From positions 57,053-121,052 of the forward strand of contig NZ_FKBR01000050.1 of the NCBI RefSeq assembly GCF_900078335.1: a stretch of DNA of 64,000 bases. Direction: 5' to 3'. The position numbers and the translations under genes are program-made. The DNA comes from Bordetella trematum (lineage in GTDB: Bacteria > Pseudomonadota > Gammaproteobacteria > Burkholderiales > Burkholderiaceae_B). Shown piece by piece: positions 17,701 through 25,881 of this stretch; the first letter of the stretch is position 1; each line of letters starts with the position of its first letter. The notes beneath the pieces are model-generated. The model worked only from the letters and a program-made list of their open reading frames with translations, had not been told where the DNA came from and searched no databases.

Positions 17701-20016
17701 ATCACGCAAGCCTACATCGACACGACAGCGCCTGCGGTCAGCATCATCGCGGCGACGACCGACCCGGCAACCGGAAAGGTGACGGTGACAGGCGCCAGTG
17801 AGGCCGGCGCGCGCATCGCCCTGCGGTTCCCGGACGGCCAGACCATCACCGTGACGGCTGATGCCGGCGGCAACTACAGCGCAGCCTCGCCGCGGGACGT
17901 AACCGCGTCGGGAAATATCACCGCCATCGCCACCGATGCCAGCGGCAATCACAGTCCGCAGGCAAATAAGGCCTACACCGACGACGTGGACAAAACCGCG
18001 CCAGAAGGCGTGGTCATCACATCCGCGCGGGCCGACGCCAGTGGACGGGTCACGGTGACAGGCACGGCCGAGCCGCACAGCACGGTCACGATCGCGTGGC
18101 CGGGTGGCGAAACGAAGACAACGATGGCGGGCACGGATGGCAGCTATACGGCCTCATCGGCGCGTCCGGTGCCATCGGGCGACATCACCGCCACGGCGAC
18201 TGACAAGTCAGGCAACACCGGCCCGGCCGCCACGCACGCCTACACCGACGAGACGGCGCCGCCTGCGCCGACATTCACCACCGTCGACACCGATGACACG
18301 ACGGGCGTGGTAACTGTCACAGGCAAGGCCGAGCCGGGCAGCACGGTCACGGTGACGTTGCCGGGCGGGGCAAGCAAAACCGTCCCGGCCGATGCCACTT
18401 CCGGCGTCTTTACCGCCACCTCGGATGGCGATGTGCCAGCGGGCATTTTCAGGGCCAGCGCGCGGGATGCGGCGGGCAACGTCAGCCCCGAGGCGAGGCG
18501 CGACTATGCCGACACGGTCGACAAGACACCGCCGGCAGCCCCCCTCATCACGACGCTGACGCCGGATACCACTCATGGGCGTCTGACGGTGACAGGGACA
18601 GCCGAACCCGGCAGCACCGTCACGGTCACTTTCCCGGACGGCACAGAAAAGACGGTGACGGCAACGGAAGGCGGCGCCTACACCGCCACATCCGAGAACG
18701 ATGTGTCCTCGGGGGCCATCAAGGCATCCGCCACCGATGCACAGGGCAACAAAAGCCCTGAGACAACGCGCGACTACATCGATGCGGTGGACAAGGTCGC
18801 ACCGGTCGTGACCATCACAGAGCTTGCCACAGCAGCCGAGACAGGCCGGGTGACGGTCACCGGACACACCGAGCCCGAGGCCGCCGTGCGCGTCACCTTC
18901 CCGGATGGAAGCCACAAAAACACGACCGCTGGACGCGATGGCAGCTATAGCGCCACTTCCGACGCCGATATCGCGTCGGGCGGAATCCGCGCACAAGCCA
19001 CGGATGCCGCAGGCAATGCAAGTGCTGAGGTGACCCGACGCTATGACGATAGCGTCGACAAAACGGCACCCGATGCGCCCGTCATCACAGGCGTTGCGAC
19101 AGACAGCTCCTCGGGACGCGTGACGGTGACGGGCACGGCCGAGCCAGGCGCCGAGGTAACCCTCACCTTCCCCGATGGCAGCACCAAAACCGGCACGGCA
19201 GACGCCACAAACGGTGCGTTCACGGCAACCTCGGATGGCGATGTGCCGACCGGCGAAATCAAGGCCCGGGCGACCGACGCCGCGCGCAACGAGAGTCCGC
19301 AAGCCAGCCGGCACTATGAAGACGAAGTGGTCGACTTGCGCCCACCCGCTGCGCCGACGATCTCGTCCATGACGACCGACGCCCGAAACGGGCATGTCAC
19401 GGTGCAAGGAACCGCTGATCCGGGGGTCGAAGTGAAGGTGACATTCCCCGGGGACACGGAGGTGCGCGTAACGGCCGATAGCAGCGGCAACTACCGCGCC
19501 AGTTCGGGCAAGGACATCGCGGGTGGGCAGGTCAAGGCTGTCGCCCTGCGCGGCACCCTGTCCAGTGACGAGGTGACCGGCACATACACGGACACCTGGT
19601 TGCCACCGCTTCCCAAAGGGGCGTTTACCAGCGTGCTCGAGACCGACCGCTGGTACTTGATGTATTTGACCAAACAGGCTGGCGCGGGGTTCACCGCCCA
19701 GGTAGGGTCGGTCAACCTGGCTTATGCCTCTAACCCCGAGTCGGTCAGCGTCAGTGTCGAACCGCGCAATGCCAGCGATACGGCGGCAGTCACCGTTGCG
19801 GATTTCCTGAGGCCACTGGTCACGAAGAAAATCCTGTATGACCGTCGCACTGGCGAGAACGCCTTGTTCATCGGGTTCCAGGATCGAGGCGGCTGGGAGA
19901 CCAAGCCGTACAGGGCAATTCCTGCCGGCATCTATGAAGACCGCATACTGGTCAAGATCACAACCCCGACCGGCACGGCCAGCGTACTGTTGGGCTTTAG
20001 TATCACTGACGGCTAG
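14716..20016 (+). CDS. BipA/BcfA-like inverse autotransporter with about 14 Ig-like repeats
   Basis: A 1766-residue outer-membrane adhesin of the intimin/invasin class. Residues 1-25 form an extended signal peptide region (MNKKLYRVVWSIARRAWVV); cleavage is likely after LSALA near 64. Residues about 140-355 form the inverse autotransporter beta-domain (GLSHDFHTGRSALQLDT, then YEFGKQHLRGSVGIEA). From about 395 to 1628 there are roughly 14 tandem Ig-like repeats of about 88 residues, each with a GRVTVTGTAEPG strand, FPDGT turn, TSDGDVPSG and ATDAxGN, linked by DKTPP segments. A unique 138-residue C-terminus follows. Bordetella BipA is known as a Bvg-intermediate-phase protein with an intimin-like N-terminus and 90-residue repeats, a good match in architecture. 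Orthology was not tested. Confidence 0.85.
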   Translation: MNKKLYRVVWSIARRAWVVADERARNSRSTRASRRRGSRGRDVVAIAVGGSLVTQALLPLSALAQEAPTVPVAAQQGRDSGWSRRLAGQVESLARAQAEGRRDGQLNADYLKREAQAQVNASLQRGVQAVKDSGLPFLRNLQGGLSHDFHTGRSALQLDTIDEVYRAGPNTGLLQLGAHNQNDRPTANAGLVYRRDVNEALMLGANAFLDYEFGKQHLRGSVGIEAIAPEFTLYGNVYVPMSQWRGAKRDGRRQERPASGMDIGGRYQPSVAPGLSLKAAYFRWNGANIDYFDTGRVQDRASGFKYGLEYRPVPLVSLGLEQIKVVGGERQTRVQLGLFIHFSEPLSKQLRRGASGAPAFSLDNPRHALVERENRIVLNTRHKEITLPLSLSLVSTHPVDGRVTVTGLTQPRATVSLRMPDGSSGSVTADVAGRFSYTSQHDQPSGAVVLGAANTRGDRSRELTYPYVDEVTLGDLRVVVMTKAVNPVDHSVILDGNTEPMMEVRVVFPGGEAMSVRADDKGNFRVGSRKRVSEGRIMVQAIDPETHKEARTVVEHVPPAIVAPTIDEVTTDAGTGRVTVTGLAEPGSEVELRFTDHSRVRVPVGDDGHYRVTSAGDIPSGELQAVRVPKADEGEVASRHLYKDNHDKTPPGTPVIATLSTNPDDGRLTVAGSAEPGAEVTVTFPDGTTKTVRADADGTYTATSDGDVPSGTIMVNATDASGNTSGKASREYADDVDRTPPAVTISGTATHADTGRVTVTGMAEPDAKVLVRFPDGTEKMGRAEADGSYTVTSDHDIPSGMIAAQAQDTAGNKSPQAFRRYTDEADKSAPEPPTITTLTASEDDGRLTVTGTAEAGADVTVTFPNDTTTTVRADGDGRYVATSARDVPSGMVRASATDAAGNTSDEVTRQYTDTVDRTPPAITITGTTADAATGRVTVSGTTEADADVTITFPDGTRKTAKADGEGRFTLTSDGSMPSGDIKAKSRDKAGNESPPITQAYIDTTAPAVSIIAATTDPATGKVTVTGASEAGARIALRFPDGQTITVTADAGGNYSAASPRDVTASGNITAIATDASGNHSPQANKAYTDDVDKTAPEGVVITSARADASGRVTVTGTAEPHSTVTIAWPGGETKTTMAGTDGSYTASSARPVPSGDITATATDKSGNTGPAATHAYTDETAPPAPTFTTVDTDDTTGVVTVTGKAEPGSTVTVTLPGGASKTVPADATSGVFTATSDGDVPAGIFRASARDAAGNVSPEARRDYADTVDKTPPAAPLITTLTPDTTHGRLTVTGTAEPGSTVTVTFPDGTEKTVTATEGGAYTATSENDVSSGAIKASATDAQGNKSPETTRDYIDAVDKVAPVVTITELATAAETGRVTVTGHTEPEAAVRVTFPDGSHKNTTAGRDGSYSATSDADIASGGIRAQATDAAGNASAEVTRRYDDSVDKTAPDAPVITGVATDSSSGRVTVTGTAEPGAEVTLTFPDGSTKTGTADATNGAFTATSDGDVPTGEIKARATDAARNESPQASRHYEDEVVDLRPPAAPTISSMTTDARNGHVTVQGTADPGVEVKVTFPGDTEVRVTADSSGNYRASSGKDIAGGQVKAVALRGTLSSDEVTGTYTDTWLPPLPKGAFTSVLETDRWYLMYLTKQAGAGFTAQVGSVNLAYASNPESVSVSVEPRNASDTAAVTVADFLRPLVTKKILYDRRTGENALFIGFQDRGGWETKPYRAIPAGIYEDRILVKITTPTGTASVLLGFSITDG
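15900..19602 (+). repeat. Tandem array of about 14 Ig-like coding repeats
   Basis: Repeat units of about 260-270 bases inside the autotransporter gene. Units 4-13 share near-identical blocks encoding VTVTF(P)DG and SDGDVPSG. Units 1-3 and 14 are more diverged. Similarity is clear at protein level; some DNA blocks match between neighbours, so copy number may vary by recombination. Confidence 0.9.
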
Positions 20017-20109
20017 ACGCCTGCCCCGTCCTTGCGCCTGATGTGCGCCCTGCCGCTACGCGCCGGCGCCGGCGCCGGGCAGTCGTGGCAGACAACCCGG
20101 CTCCGTGGC

Positions 20110-20973
20110 CTAGCGACGGGGATACGAGCCCAGCACGCGGAAATCCGGGCTGGCCTGCAGCACCGATGCCAGCGGCTCCTGCTTCGCATGCCCGGCGACT
20201 TCGATCAGGTAGCGGTGGGTGTCGAGGGTTTTCTTGCTGGGGCGCTCGTAGATGGTCAGCACGGGCACCCCGCCGTTCAGCAACGCGCGCAGCACACCGC
20301 TGAAGCGATCGTCGGAGGTCTCCACCAGCAGCGACGTTTTATCGTTGCCGCTGGGCGCCCGCAGTTTGCGACCCAGCACCCACCATCGGGTGACATTGTG
20401 GGGGCCCTCTTCGATGCCGTCGATCAACGGCACCAAGGAGTACACCGAAGCGCCGACCTTGGGGCCGAATGATGCCTTGTCATGCCCGTCGCTTTCGGCC
20501 ACGGCCTTGGCCGCCGCGCCTGCGCTGGCCGCCTCGCGGCGCTTGACGGCGGGCATCTGTTTGTCGATCCAGGGCTGGACCTCCTCGAAGGCCACCGGGT
20601 GCGCCAGCACCTCCTTGATATCAGCCAGCTTGGTGCCGGGCCTGGCCAAGAGGCTGTAGCCCAGCCTCTTGGGATACTCGGCCACCACCAGCGTGTTGGG
20701 CATATCCAGCACCGCGTCCAGATACGGCGTCACGCCGACCACCGAGGTCGTCACGGGCACGCAGGCCTGCTCGATCTCGCCGCTTTGGTAACGCGCAAAC
20801 AACTCGTCGCGCGACAAGGGCACGAGGTTATCCGGCCCGAACAGATCCAGACAGGCCTGGTGCGTCCATGAGCCTGCCGGGCCCAGATAGGCGATCTGGC
20901 CGGCCGCCGCCGACGCGATGGGCAAGGCGTACATCGAGAGGCCGGCCATGGCCGACAGCAAGGTCCTTTTCAT
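20110..20973 (-). CDS. Exported prephenate dehydratase-like protein with ACT domain
   Basis: A 287-residue protein. The start MKRTLLSAMAG gives a Sec signal peptide cleaved near SAAA (residue 24). The mature part opens with IAYLGPAGSWTHQAC, the first motif of prephenate dehydratase, continues with VPVTTSVVG, and has NVTRWWVLGR where cytoplasmic enzymes have TRF. The last 85 residues are an ACT domain (LLVETSDDRFSGVLRALLNGG, then YERPSKKT where the Phe-binding ESRP motif normally sits). Prephenate dehydratase makes phenylpyruvate; periplasmic forms are known in some proteobacteria. A regulated, ACT-bearing periplasmic version is unusual. The 28 residues upstream of this start look non-coding. 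Confidence 0.8.
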   Translation of the reverse strand: MKRTLLSAMAGLSMYALPIASAAAGQIAYLGPAGSWTHQACLDLFGPDNLVPLSRDELFARYQSGEIEQACVPVTTSVVGVTPYLDAVLDMPNTLVVAEYPKRLGYSLLARPGTKLADIKEVLAHPVAFEEVQPWIDKQMPAVKRREAASAGAAAKAVAESDGHDKASFGPKVGASVYSLVPLIDGIEEGPHNVTRWWVLGRKLRAPSGNDKTSLLVETSDDRFSGVLRALLNGGVPVLTIYERPSKKTLDTHRYLIEVAGHAKQEPLASVLQASPDFRVLGSYPRR

Positions 20974-21072
20974 TTTTCCCCCGAGCGGCGCGATCTCCCG
21001 TCGCGGGATGCGCGGGCATGACAAGGCGCCGGCGTTTGTTTGCCGGCATCGTACCAAAGCGGGGGATCGGCC

Positions 21073-21738
21073 TCAGCCCTGGCGGGGAAAGCCCGCGATG
21101 TCCGCGACGATATCGTCAACCGCCGACTGGATCTCCTCGAGCGTGATGGGTTTGCTGTCGTTGCTGACACTTTTGCCGAAACCCTTGCGCACGGCTTCGA
21201 TGACCACCTCGCCGGTGTCCTGATCACGCACGCGCACCTCCATCAGCAACACCGAATGCTGGCTGCGATACCCGGAAGCCGCCATGGAGCCCGCAATCAC
21301 CGCCCCGATAGGCAGAAACTCGTAGAAAGCCATGCCCTCGTTCTCCGCCGACACGGCGGTGATGGCAATCTCGGCATTGAGCAGCCCCTGGCCAAACGGG
21401 CGCTCGACCAAGGGCAGGCGCTGGCCGATGGCGGCCCGGATGCGCTCGTCGGCATAAGCCTTGATCCGGTCCAGCGACTGGGCCGACAGACGTGGCGTCG
21501 GTTTCGGCTCGGGGTGATACACCACCGGGGCCAGGAAAATGCCCCGGTAGTTCGATTCTTTGTATGTGGGATCGATCCAGCGCAGCACTTCATGACCGCT
21601 GGCTGTCCGAGTGTGTTCCAGACGCCCGTAAGCGTTCAGGAAACCCGAATACTGATCAGAAGAAGCCACCTTGGAAGCACAGCCGGCCAACAGGGCTGCC
21701 GTCGTCAGCACGGCCGCAGCCAGGCTCAGGGATCTCAT
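21073..21738 (-). CDS. DUF3313-like outer-membrane lipoprotein
   Basis: A 221-residue lipoprotein. The signal MRSLSLAAAVLTTAALLAGC ends in a lipobox with the acylated Cys at residue 20. The mature part contains YSGFLNAYGRLE and WIDPTYKESNYRGIFLAPV, the pattern of the DUF3313 family, followed by a GSMAASGYRSQHSVLLMEVRV strand region. Function of the family is unknown. The start is set by the signal peptide; the frame extends to 21876 but the extra residues are Arg/Cys-rich and unlike a secretion signal. Confidence 0.8.
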   Translation of the reverse strand: MRSLSLAAAVLTTAALLAGCASKVASSDQYSGFLNAYGRLEHTRTASGHEVLRWIDPTYKESNYRGIFLAPVVYHPEPKPTPRLSAQSLDRIKAYADERIRAAIGQRLPLVERPFGQGLLNAEIAITAVSAENEGMAFYEFLPIGAVIAGSMAASGYRSQHSVLLMEVRVRDQDTGEVVIEAVRKGFGKSVSNDSKPITLEEIQSAVDDIVADIAGFPRQG

Positions 21739-21913
21739 GGGAAAACATCGCTCCGGAAAAGGGAGATGCCGGCGACACCGGCATCGGACGCCGGAAATAG
21801 TACCGCGCTCATCGGCCGGAAATGGCCAAACACGCCGGCCGGCGACAGCAATACAGCATCTCATTTTTGCAACCATCTGCGCCGTCGGTGGCGCATCGGC
21901 ACCCTGCCAGGGC

Positions 21914-22504
21914 TCAGATGCGCTGGTGGCGCAGCAGCCGGGCCAGCTCGGGGCCGGCCATCAGCGCGATGCCATGCTCCCGGGCATAGACCCAGGCATT
22001 ATCGGAGACCTCCCCCAACGCAACGAACACAGCCTCCTGCGCACCGCGTTGCTGGCGGGCAGCCTGCAGTTCGCGCAACGGTTCGATGCCGATGCGGGCC
22101 GCCTTCCAGCGACGCGCGCTCACCACGGCCACCCGACCCTTGCGTTGCAGCGCGAAATCGGCGCCCGGGCCATCCAGCCGTTGCACCTGGCTGCCGTCGC
22201 GCGTGAAACCCGCCTCGAATGCCGCGGCCGCCTCTTTCCAGCCCATCCCTGCCAGCGCCTGCGCCACCGCCAGCACCCGCTCTTCCGAAGGCTGGCGCCA
22301 TTGCCGGACGCCGGCCAGCACCGCAATCACCACGAACGGCACCGCCGCGAACACGCCAACCGCGGCGAAATCCCGTGGCAGGGCCGCCGCGCCGCCCACG
22401 CTCAGCAACAAGGCCAGCCCGGCACTCATCCACCACGGCGAACGCATCAGCACGGCAAAGATGGAGTTCTGGGACATCTTGAATTTCATGGCGGCTCGCA
22501 GCAT
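21914..22504 (-). CDS. Membrane protein with degenerate Mrr-like nuclease domain
   Basis: A 196-residue protein. Two N-terminal membrane helices (about residues 23-43 and 47-64) precede a soluble domain resembling the Mrr-type restriction endonuclease fold. The core reads GADFALQRKG, then VVSARRWKAARIGIEPLREL. In active Mrr domains the second part is QxK (QCKRW); here it is SAR, so the catalytic Gln and Lys are Ser and Arg. It is therefore likely non-nucleolytic. Start is ATG 22504, two bases after the S4 gene's stop, or ATG 22489 (MKFKMSQN). Expression is probably coupled to the S4 gene. Confidence 0.7.
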   Translation of the reverse strand: MLRAAMKFKMSQNSIFAVLMRSPWWMSAGLALLLSVGGAAALPRDFAAVGVFAAVPFVVIAVLAGVRQWRQPSEERVLAVAQALAGMGWKEAAAAFEAGFTRDGSQVQRLDGPGADFALQRKGRVAVVSARRWKAARIGIEPLRELQAARQQRGAQEAVFVALGEVSDNAWVYAREHGIALMAGPELARLLRHQRI

Positions 22505-22506
22505 GG

Positions 22507-22752
22507 TCAGGCGTCGTCGGAGGGCGTCTCGGCAGCTCGCACCACGATGCGCTCGCTGCCACAGGTCACGATCTGGCCGGCCCGGATCTTGGCCGTCTTG
22601 CGGGTTTCAAGCTCGCCGCCGACACGCACCAGGCCCTGCGCCACCAGCGCCTTGCCAGCCCCGCCGCTATCGCACACCCCCGTCGCCTTGAGCAACTGGT
22701 TGATTTCGATAAAGGCACTGCCTTCGGCAAGCGTGAATTCGATCAGCGACAT
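22507..22752 (-). CDS. S4-domain RNA-binding protein (YbcJ type)
   Basis: An 81-residue protein made almost entirely of an S4 fold: IEINQLLKATGVCDSGGAGKALVAQG followed by VRVGGELETRKTAKIRAGQ. YbcJ-like proteins bind RNA; their role is not settled. The stop codon is two bases before the start of the Mrr-like gene, which suggests translational coupling. Length matches the family. Confidence 0.85.
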   Translation of the reverse strand: MSLIEFTLAEGSAFIEINQLLKATGVCDSGGAGKALVAQGLVRVGGELETRKTAKIRAGQIVTCGSERIVVRAAETPSDDA

Positions 22753-22949
22753 ACGTTAAACCAGAGAGAATGGGTTGCGGCCCCCCGCCGCCGGACGCGA
22801 TTCCGCCCGGCTGCGGCATGATACCCGATGGGCCTGCGAGCCTGGGCCGGGCCGGCAGGCTGGTGTAGATCCCAGCCGCCACGCGTATGAAAAATGGGGC
22901 AGGCGGGTTCAGGCCGCGGGTGCCGCAGGCATTTCCTGAATCCGGGTGC

Positions 22950-23762
22950 TCAGCCGGCCAGCGCCTGCTGCAGGCGCGGCAGAACGCGCAAGGCGGTGGC
23001 GGTGGTCTGCCGCGCCACCTCTTGCGGCCCGCAGCCGCGCAGGGTGGCGAGTTCGGCGGCAATGCGCGGCAACTCGCCCGGGCTGTTGCGACGCGGCTCG
23101 GTCATCAGCCAGGCCGGCGGAATATCGGGGGCATCGGTTTCCAGCACCAGATGCTCCAGCCCGAAGTCCTGCGCATGAGCGCGGATGCGCAATGCGCGTG
23201 CATAGGTCATGGCGCCGCCCATGCCCAGGGCAAAACCACGGTCGACAAAGGCGCGCGCCTGGGGCACGCTGCCGTTGAAGGCATGGGCGATGCCGCCGGC
23301 CACGCCCGGCTGGCGGCGCAGGTACTTGAGCAGGATGTCCTGCGAGCGGCGCACATGCAGCAGCACCGGCAGGCCGAACTCGGCGGCCAGCCCCAATTGG
23401 GCGGCATAGTACTGCTCCTGGCGCTCGCGCGCCGCGCCGCTGGCGATCGCCTCGACGAAGAAATCCAGGCCGATCTCGCCAATGGCGACAAAGCGCGGGT
23501 CGGGCATGGCCGCCTCGATGGCGCGGCGCAGATGGCCCAGATCGCCGGCTTGCGCCTGCTCGACATAAAGCGGATGGATGCCCAGCGCGTAGGCGCCGCC
23601 TTCGATGGCATGAGCCAAGGCGCGCACTGCCTCGAAGTTTCCGGCCGCCACCGCAGGAATCACGATGCCGCCCACGCCGCCCGCCCTGGCCGCCGCTGCC
23701 ACCTCCAGCCGGTCGGCGTCGAACTCCGCGGCATCGAGATGGCAGTGGGTATCGATCAGCAT
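22950..23762 (-). CDS. tatD: TatD-family metal-dependent hydrolase
   Basis: A 270-residue TIM-barrel hydrolase. Metal ligands appear in order: DTHCHLD at the N-terminus, AIGEIGLDFF, VLLHVR, GIAHAFNG and LETDAPD. TatD proteins are 3'-5' exonucleases linked to DNA repair and quality control. The gene lies 20 bases after lolD on the same strand. Another TatD-family name (YjjV/YcfH) is possible, so the symbol is approximate. Confidence 0.85.
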   Translation of the reverse strand: MLIDTHCHLDAAEFDADRLEVAAAARAGGVGGIVIPAVAAGNFEAVRALAHAIEGGAYALGIHPLYVEQAQAGDLGHLRRAIEAAMPDPRFVAIGEIGLDFFVEAIASGAARERQEQYYAAQLGLAAEFGLPVLLHVRRSQDILLKYLRRQPGVAGGIAHAFNGSVPQARAFVDRGFALGMGGAMTYARALRIRAHAQDFGLEHLVLETDAPDIPPAWLMTEPRRNSPGELPRIAAELATLRGCGPQEVARQTTATALRVLPRLQQALAG

Positions 23763-23782
23763 GCCTGGGTGGCGCTGCCGCC

Positions 23783-24508
23783 CTAGCCGGGCAGCAAGCG
23801 GCCGTTATCCATGTGCAGCTGGCGGTCGGCGCGCGAGGCCAGCTCATTGTCATGGGTCACGATGATGAAGGCCGTGCCCGACTCGCGGTTCACCCGCGTC
23901 AGCAACTCGAACATGGCCTGCGCCGTATGGCGGTCCAGGTTGCCGGTGGGCTCATCGGCCAGCACGCAGGCCGGACGGGACACCAACGCGCGCGCCAGCG
24001 CCACGCGCTGACGCTCGCCGCCCGACAGCTGGCCGGGGAAATGCCCGGCCCTTGCAGCCAGCCCGACCTGCTCCAGCACGATCGCGGCCTGCTCGCGCGC
24101 GGCCTCGCGCGCCATGCGGCGCACGATCAGCGGCATCGCCACGTTGTCCAGCGCCGAAAACTCCGGCAACAAGTGATGGAATTGATAGACAAAACCCAGG
24201 GCGCGGTTGCGCAGGGCGCTCTTGCGCGACTCGGACAACCCGGCCGACGACGTTCCGTCGACTTCGACGCTGCCGCTGCTGGGCACATCCAGCAGCCCCA
24301 GGATATGCAACAGCGTGCTCTTGCCGGACCCGGAGGCGCCGACAATGGCAACCATTTCGCCGCGCGCCACTTCCAGCGACACATCGTCCAGCACCTGGAT
24401 GCGCGCCGGGCCTTCGTCATAGACCTTGCTCAGGTGCTCGGCGCGCAAGGCGGGCGCGCATGCCGCGACTTCCTGCGGGCCATCGGGCGTTGGGATGAGA
24501 TCAGTCAT
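23783..24508 (-). CDS. lolD: Lipoprotein-releasing ABC transporter ATP-binding protein LolD
   Basis: A 241-residue ABC ATPase. Walker A is GASGSGKST, the signature is LSGGERQRVALARAL, and Walker B is CVLADEPTGNLD, all in the MacB/LolD style. Together with the LolC/E permease it extracts lipoproteins from the inner membrane and hands them to LolA. Its start overlaps the end of the permease gene by eight bases, so the two are translationally coupled. Confidence 0.93.
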   Translation of the reverse strand: MTDLIPTPDGPQEVAACAPALRAEHLSKVYDEGPARIQVLDDVSLEVARGEMVAIVGASGSGKSTLLHILGLLDVPSSGSVEVDGTSSAGLSESRKSALRNRALGFVYQFHHLLPEFSALDNVAMPLIVRRMAREAAREQAAIVLEQVGLAARAGHFPGQLSGGERQRVALARALVSRPACVLADEPTGNLDRHTAQAMFELLTRVNRESGTAFIIVTHDNELASRADRQLHMDNGRLLPG

Positions 24509-25781
24509 GGCGCAACACCTGGGCCGGCTGCAGGCGCGAGGCGCGCCAGCTGGGATAAAGAGTGGCCAGCAACGACAGCACCAGCGAAGTCAGGCCGATG
24601 GCGACGATGTCGCCGGCGCGCGGATCGGACGGCAAGGCGCTGATGAAGTAGATCTCGCGCGGCAGGAACTGCACCCCCAGGAGGTTTTCGATGAAGGGCA
24701 CGATGACATCGACGTTATAGGCGATGAGCATGCCGCCCCCCACGCCCAGGGCAGTGCCGATCACGCCGATCAGGGCGCCCTGCACCAGGAAGATGCGGGC
24801 CACTTCGCCCGGCCCCGCTCCCAGGGTGCGCAGGATGGCGATGTCGGATTGCTTGTCCTTGACCGCCATCACCAGCGAAGAAAGCAGGTTGAAGGCGGCC
24901 ACAGCCACGATCAGCGCCAGGATCAGGAACATCATGCGTTTTTCGGTCTGCACGGCAGCGAACCAGGTGCGGTTGTTGCGCGACCAGTCGCTCGCCATCA
25001 CGTACGGGGGCAGCGCCTTGTTCAGCTCGGCGGCGACCTCCGGGGCGCGCGTCATGTCGGCCACCCGCAGGCGCGCGCCGGCCGTGCCGCTGTCGCGGAA
25101 CACCTTGGCGGCGTCCTCGGCATTGACGAACACCATGGACGAGTCATATTCGTAGTGACCCGAGGAGAACGTGCCCGCCACGGTGAACTGCCGCATGCGC
25201 GGCGCGAAGCCGGCCGGACTGATGCTGCCCTGGGGCGCCAGCATCAATACGGTGTCGCCAGGCTTCACGTCCATGGCGTTGGCCAGGTCGCTGCCCAACA
25301 CCACCTTGAAGCTGCCCGGCGTGAGATCGGTCAGTTTTCCGCTGACCATCTGTTTGGGCAGATCGGACACCTGCCCTTCGAGCTCGGGGTCGATCCCGCG
25401 CACCTGCACCGCGCGCAGCGACTGCCCGCGCGCCAGCATGCCGCCGGCGGCCACGAAGGGCGCCTCGCCCTTGACCTGCGGATTCTGGGCCGCCGTGGCG
25501 GCGAACTGCCGCCACTGCTCCAGCACGCGCTCGGGCACCGCGCCCGGGATGTAGATTTCGATGTGCGGCAGGACCGACAGCATGCGGTCGCGCACTTCTT
25601 TCTGGAAGCCGTTCATCACGGAAAGCACCACGATCAGGGCTGCCACGCCCAGCGCGATGCCGGCCATCGAAGAGGCCGCGATGAAGGAGATGAAGCGATC
25701 GCGCCGCCCGCGGCGCTGGCCCAGTCGGGCCAGGCCCGCATAGCGGGCGCCGATCCAGAGTTCGTAAGGTATTTTCAGCAC
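24501..25781 (-). CDS. lolC: Lipoprotein-releasing system transmembrane protein LolC/LolE
   Basis: A 426-residue inner-membrane protein. One membrane helix near residues 25-55 (AGIALGVAALIVVLSVMNGF) is followed by a large periplasmic domain (about 60-270), then three helices in the FtsX-like C-terminal half. Only one permease gene is present, so the transporter may be a homodimer with two LolD subunits (a LolF-like arrangement); LolC and LolE cannot be told apart here. The start MLKIPYELWIGARY matches the family. It is divergent from the rpfE-like gene. Confidence 0.92.
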   Translation of the reverse strand: MLKIPYELWIGARYAGLARLGQRRGRRDRFISFIAASSMAGIALGVAALIVVLSVMNGFQKEVRDRMLSVLPHIEIYIPGAVPERVLEQWRQFAATAAQNPQVKGEAPFVAAGGMLARGQSLRAVQVRGIDPELEGQVSDLPKQMVSGKLTDLTPGSFKVVLGSDLANAMDVKPGDTVLMLAPQGSISPAGFAPRMRQFTVAGTFSSGHYEYDSSMVFVNAEDAAKVFRDSGTAGARLRVADMTRAPEVAAELNKALPPYVMASDWSRNNRTWFAAVQTEKRMMFLILALIVAVAAFNLLSSLVMAVKDKQSDIAILRTLGAGPGEVARIFLVQGALIGVIGTALGVGGGMLIAYNVDVIVPFIENLLGVQFLPREIYFISALPSDPRAGDIVAIGLTSLVLSLLATLYPSWRASRLQPAQVLRHD

Positions 25782-25881
25782 CCGCGCATTATGGCACTAA
25801 CCTTCCCGGCCGTGACAGGCGATCGGCAGGCCAACTGTGACGGTCTGTTTTGACGCTGGCGGGCAGGACTACAATCCGGGC

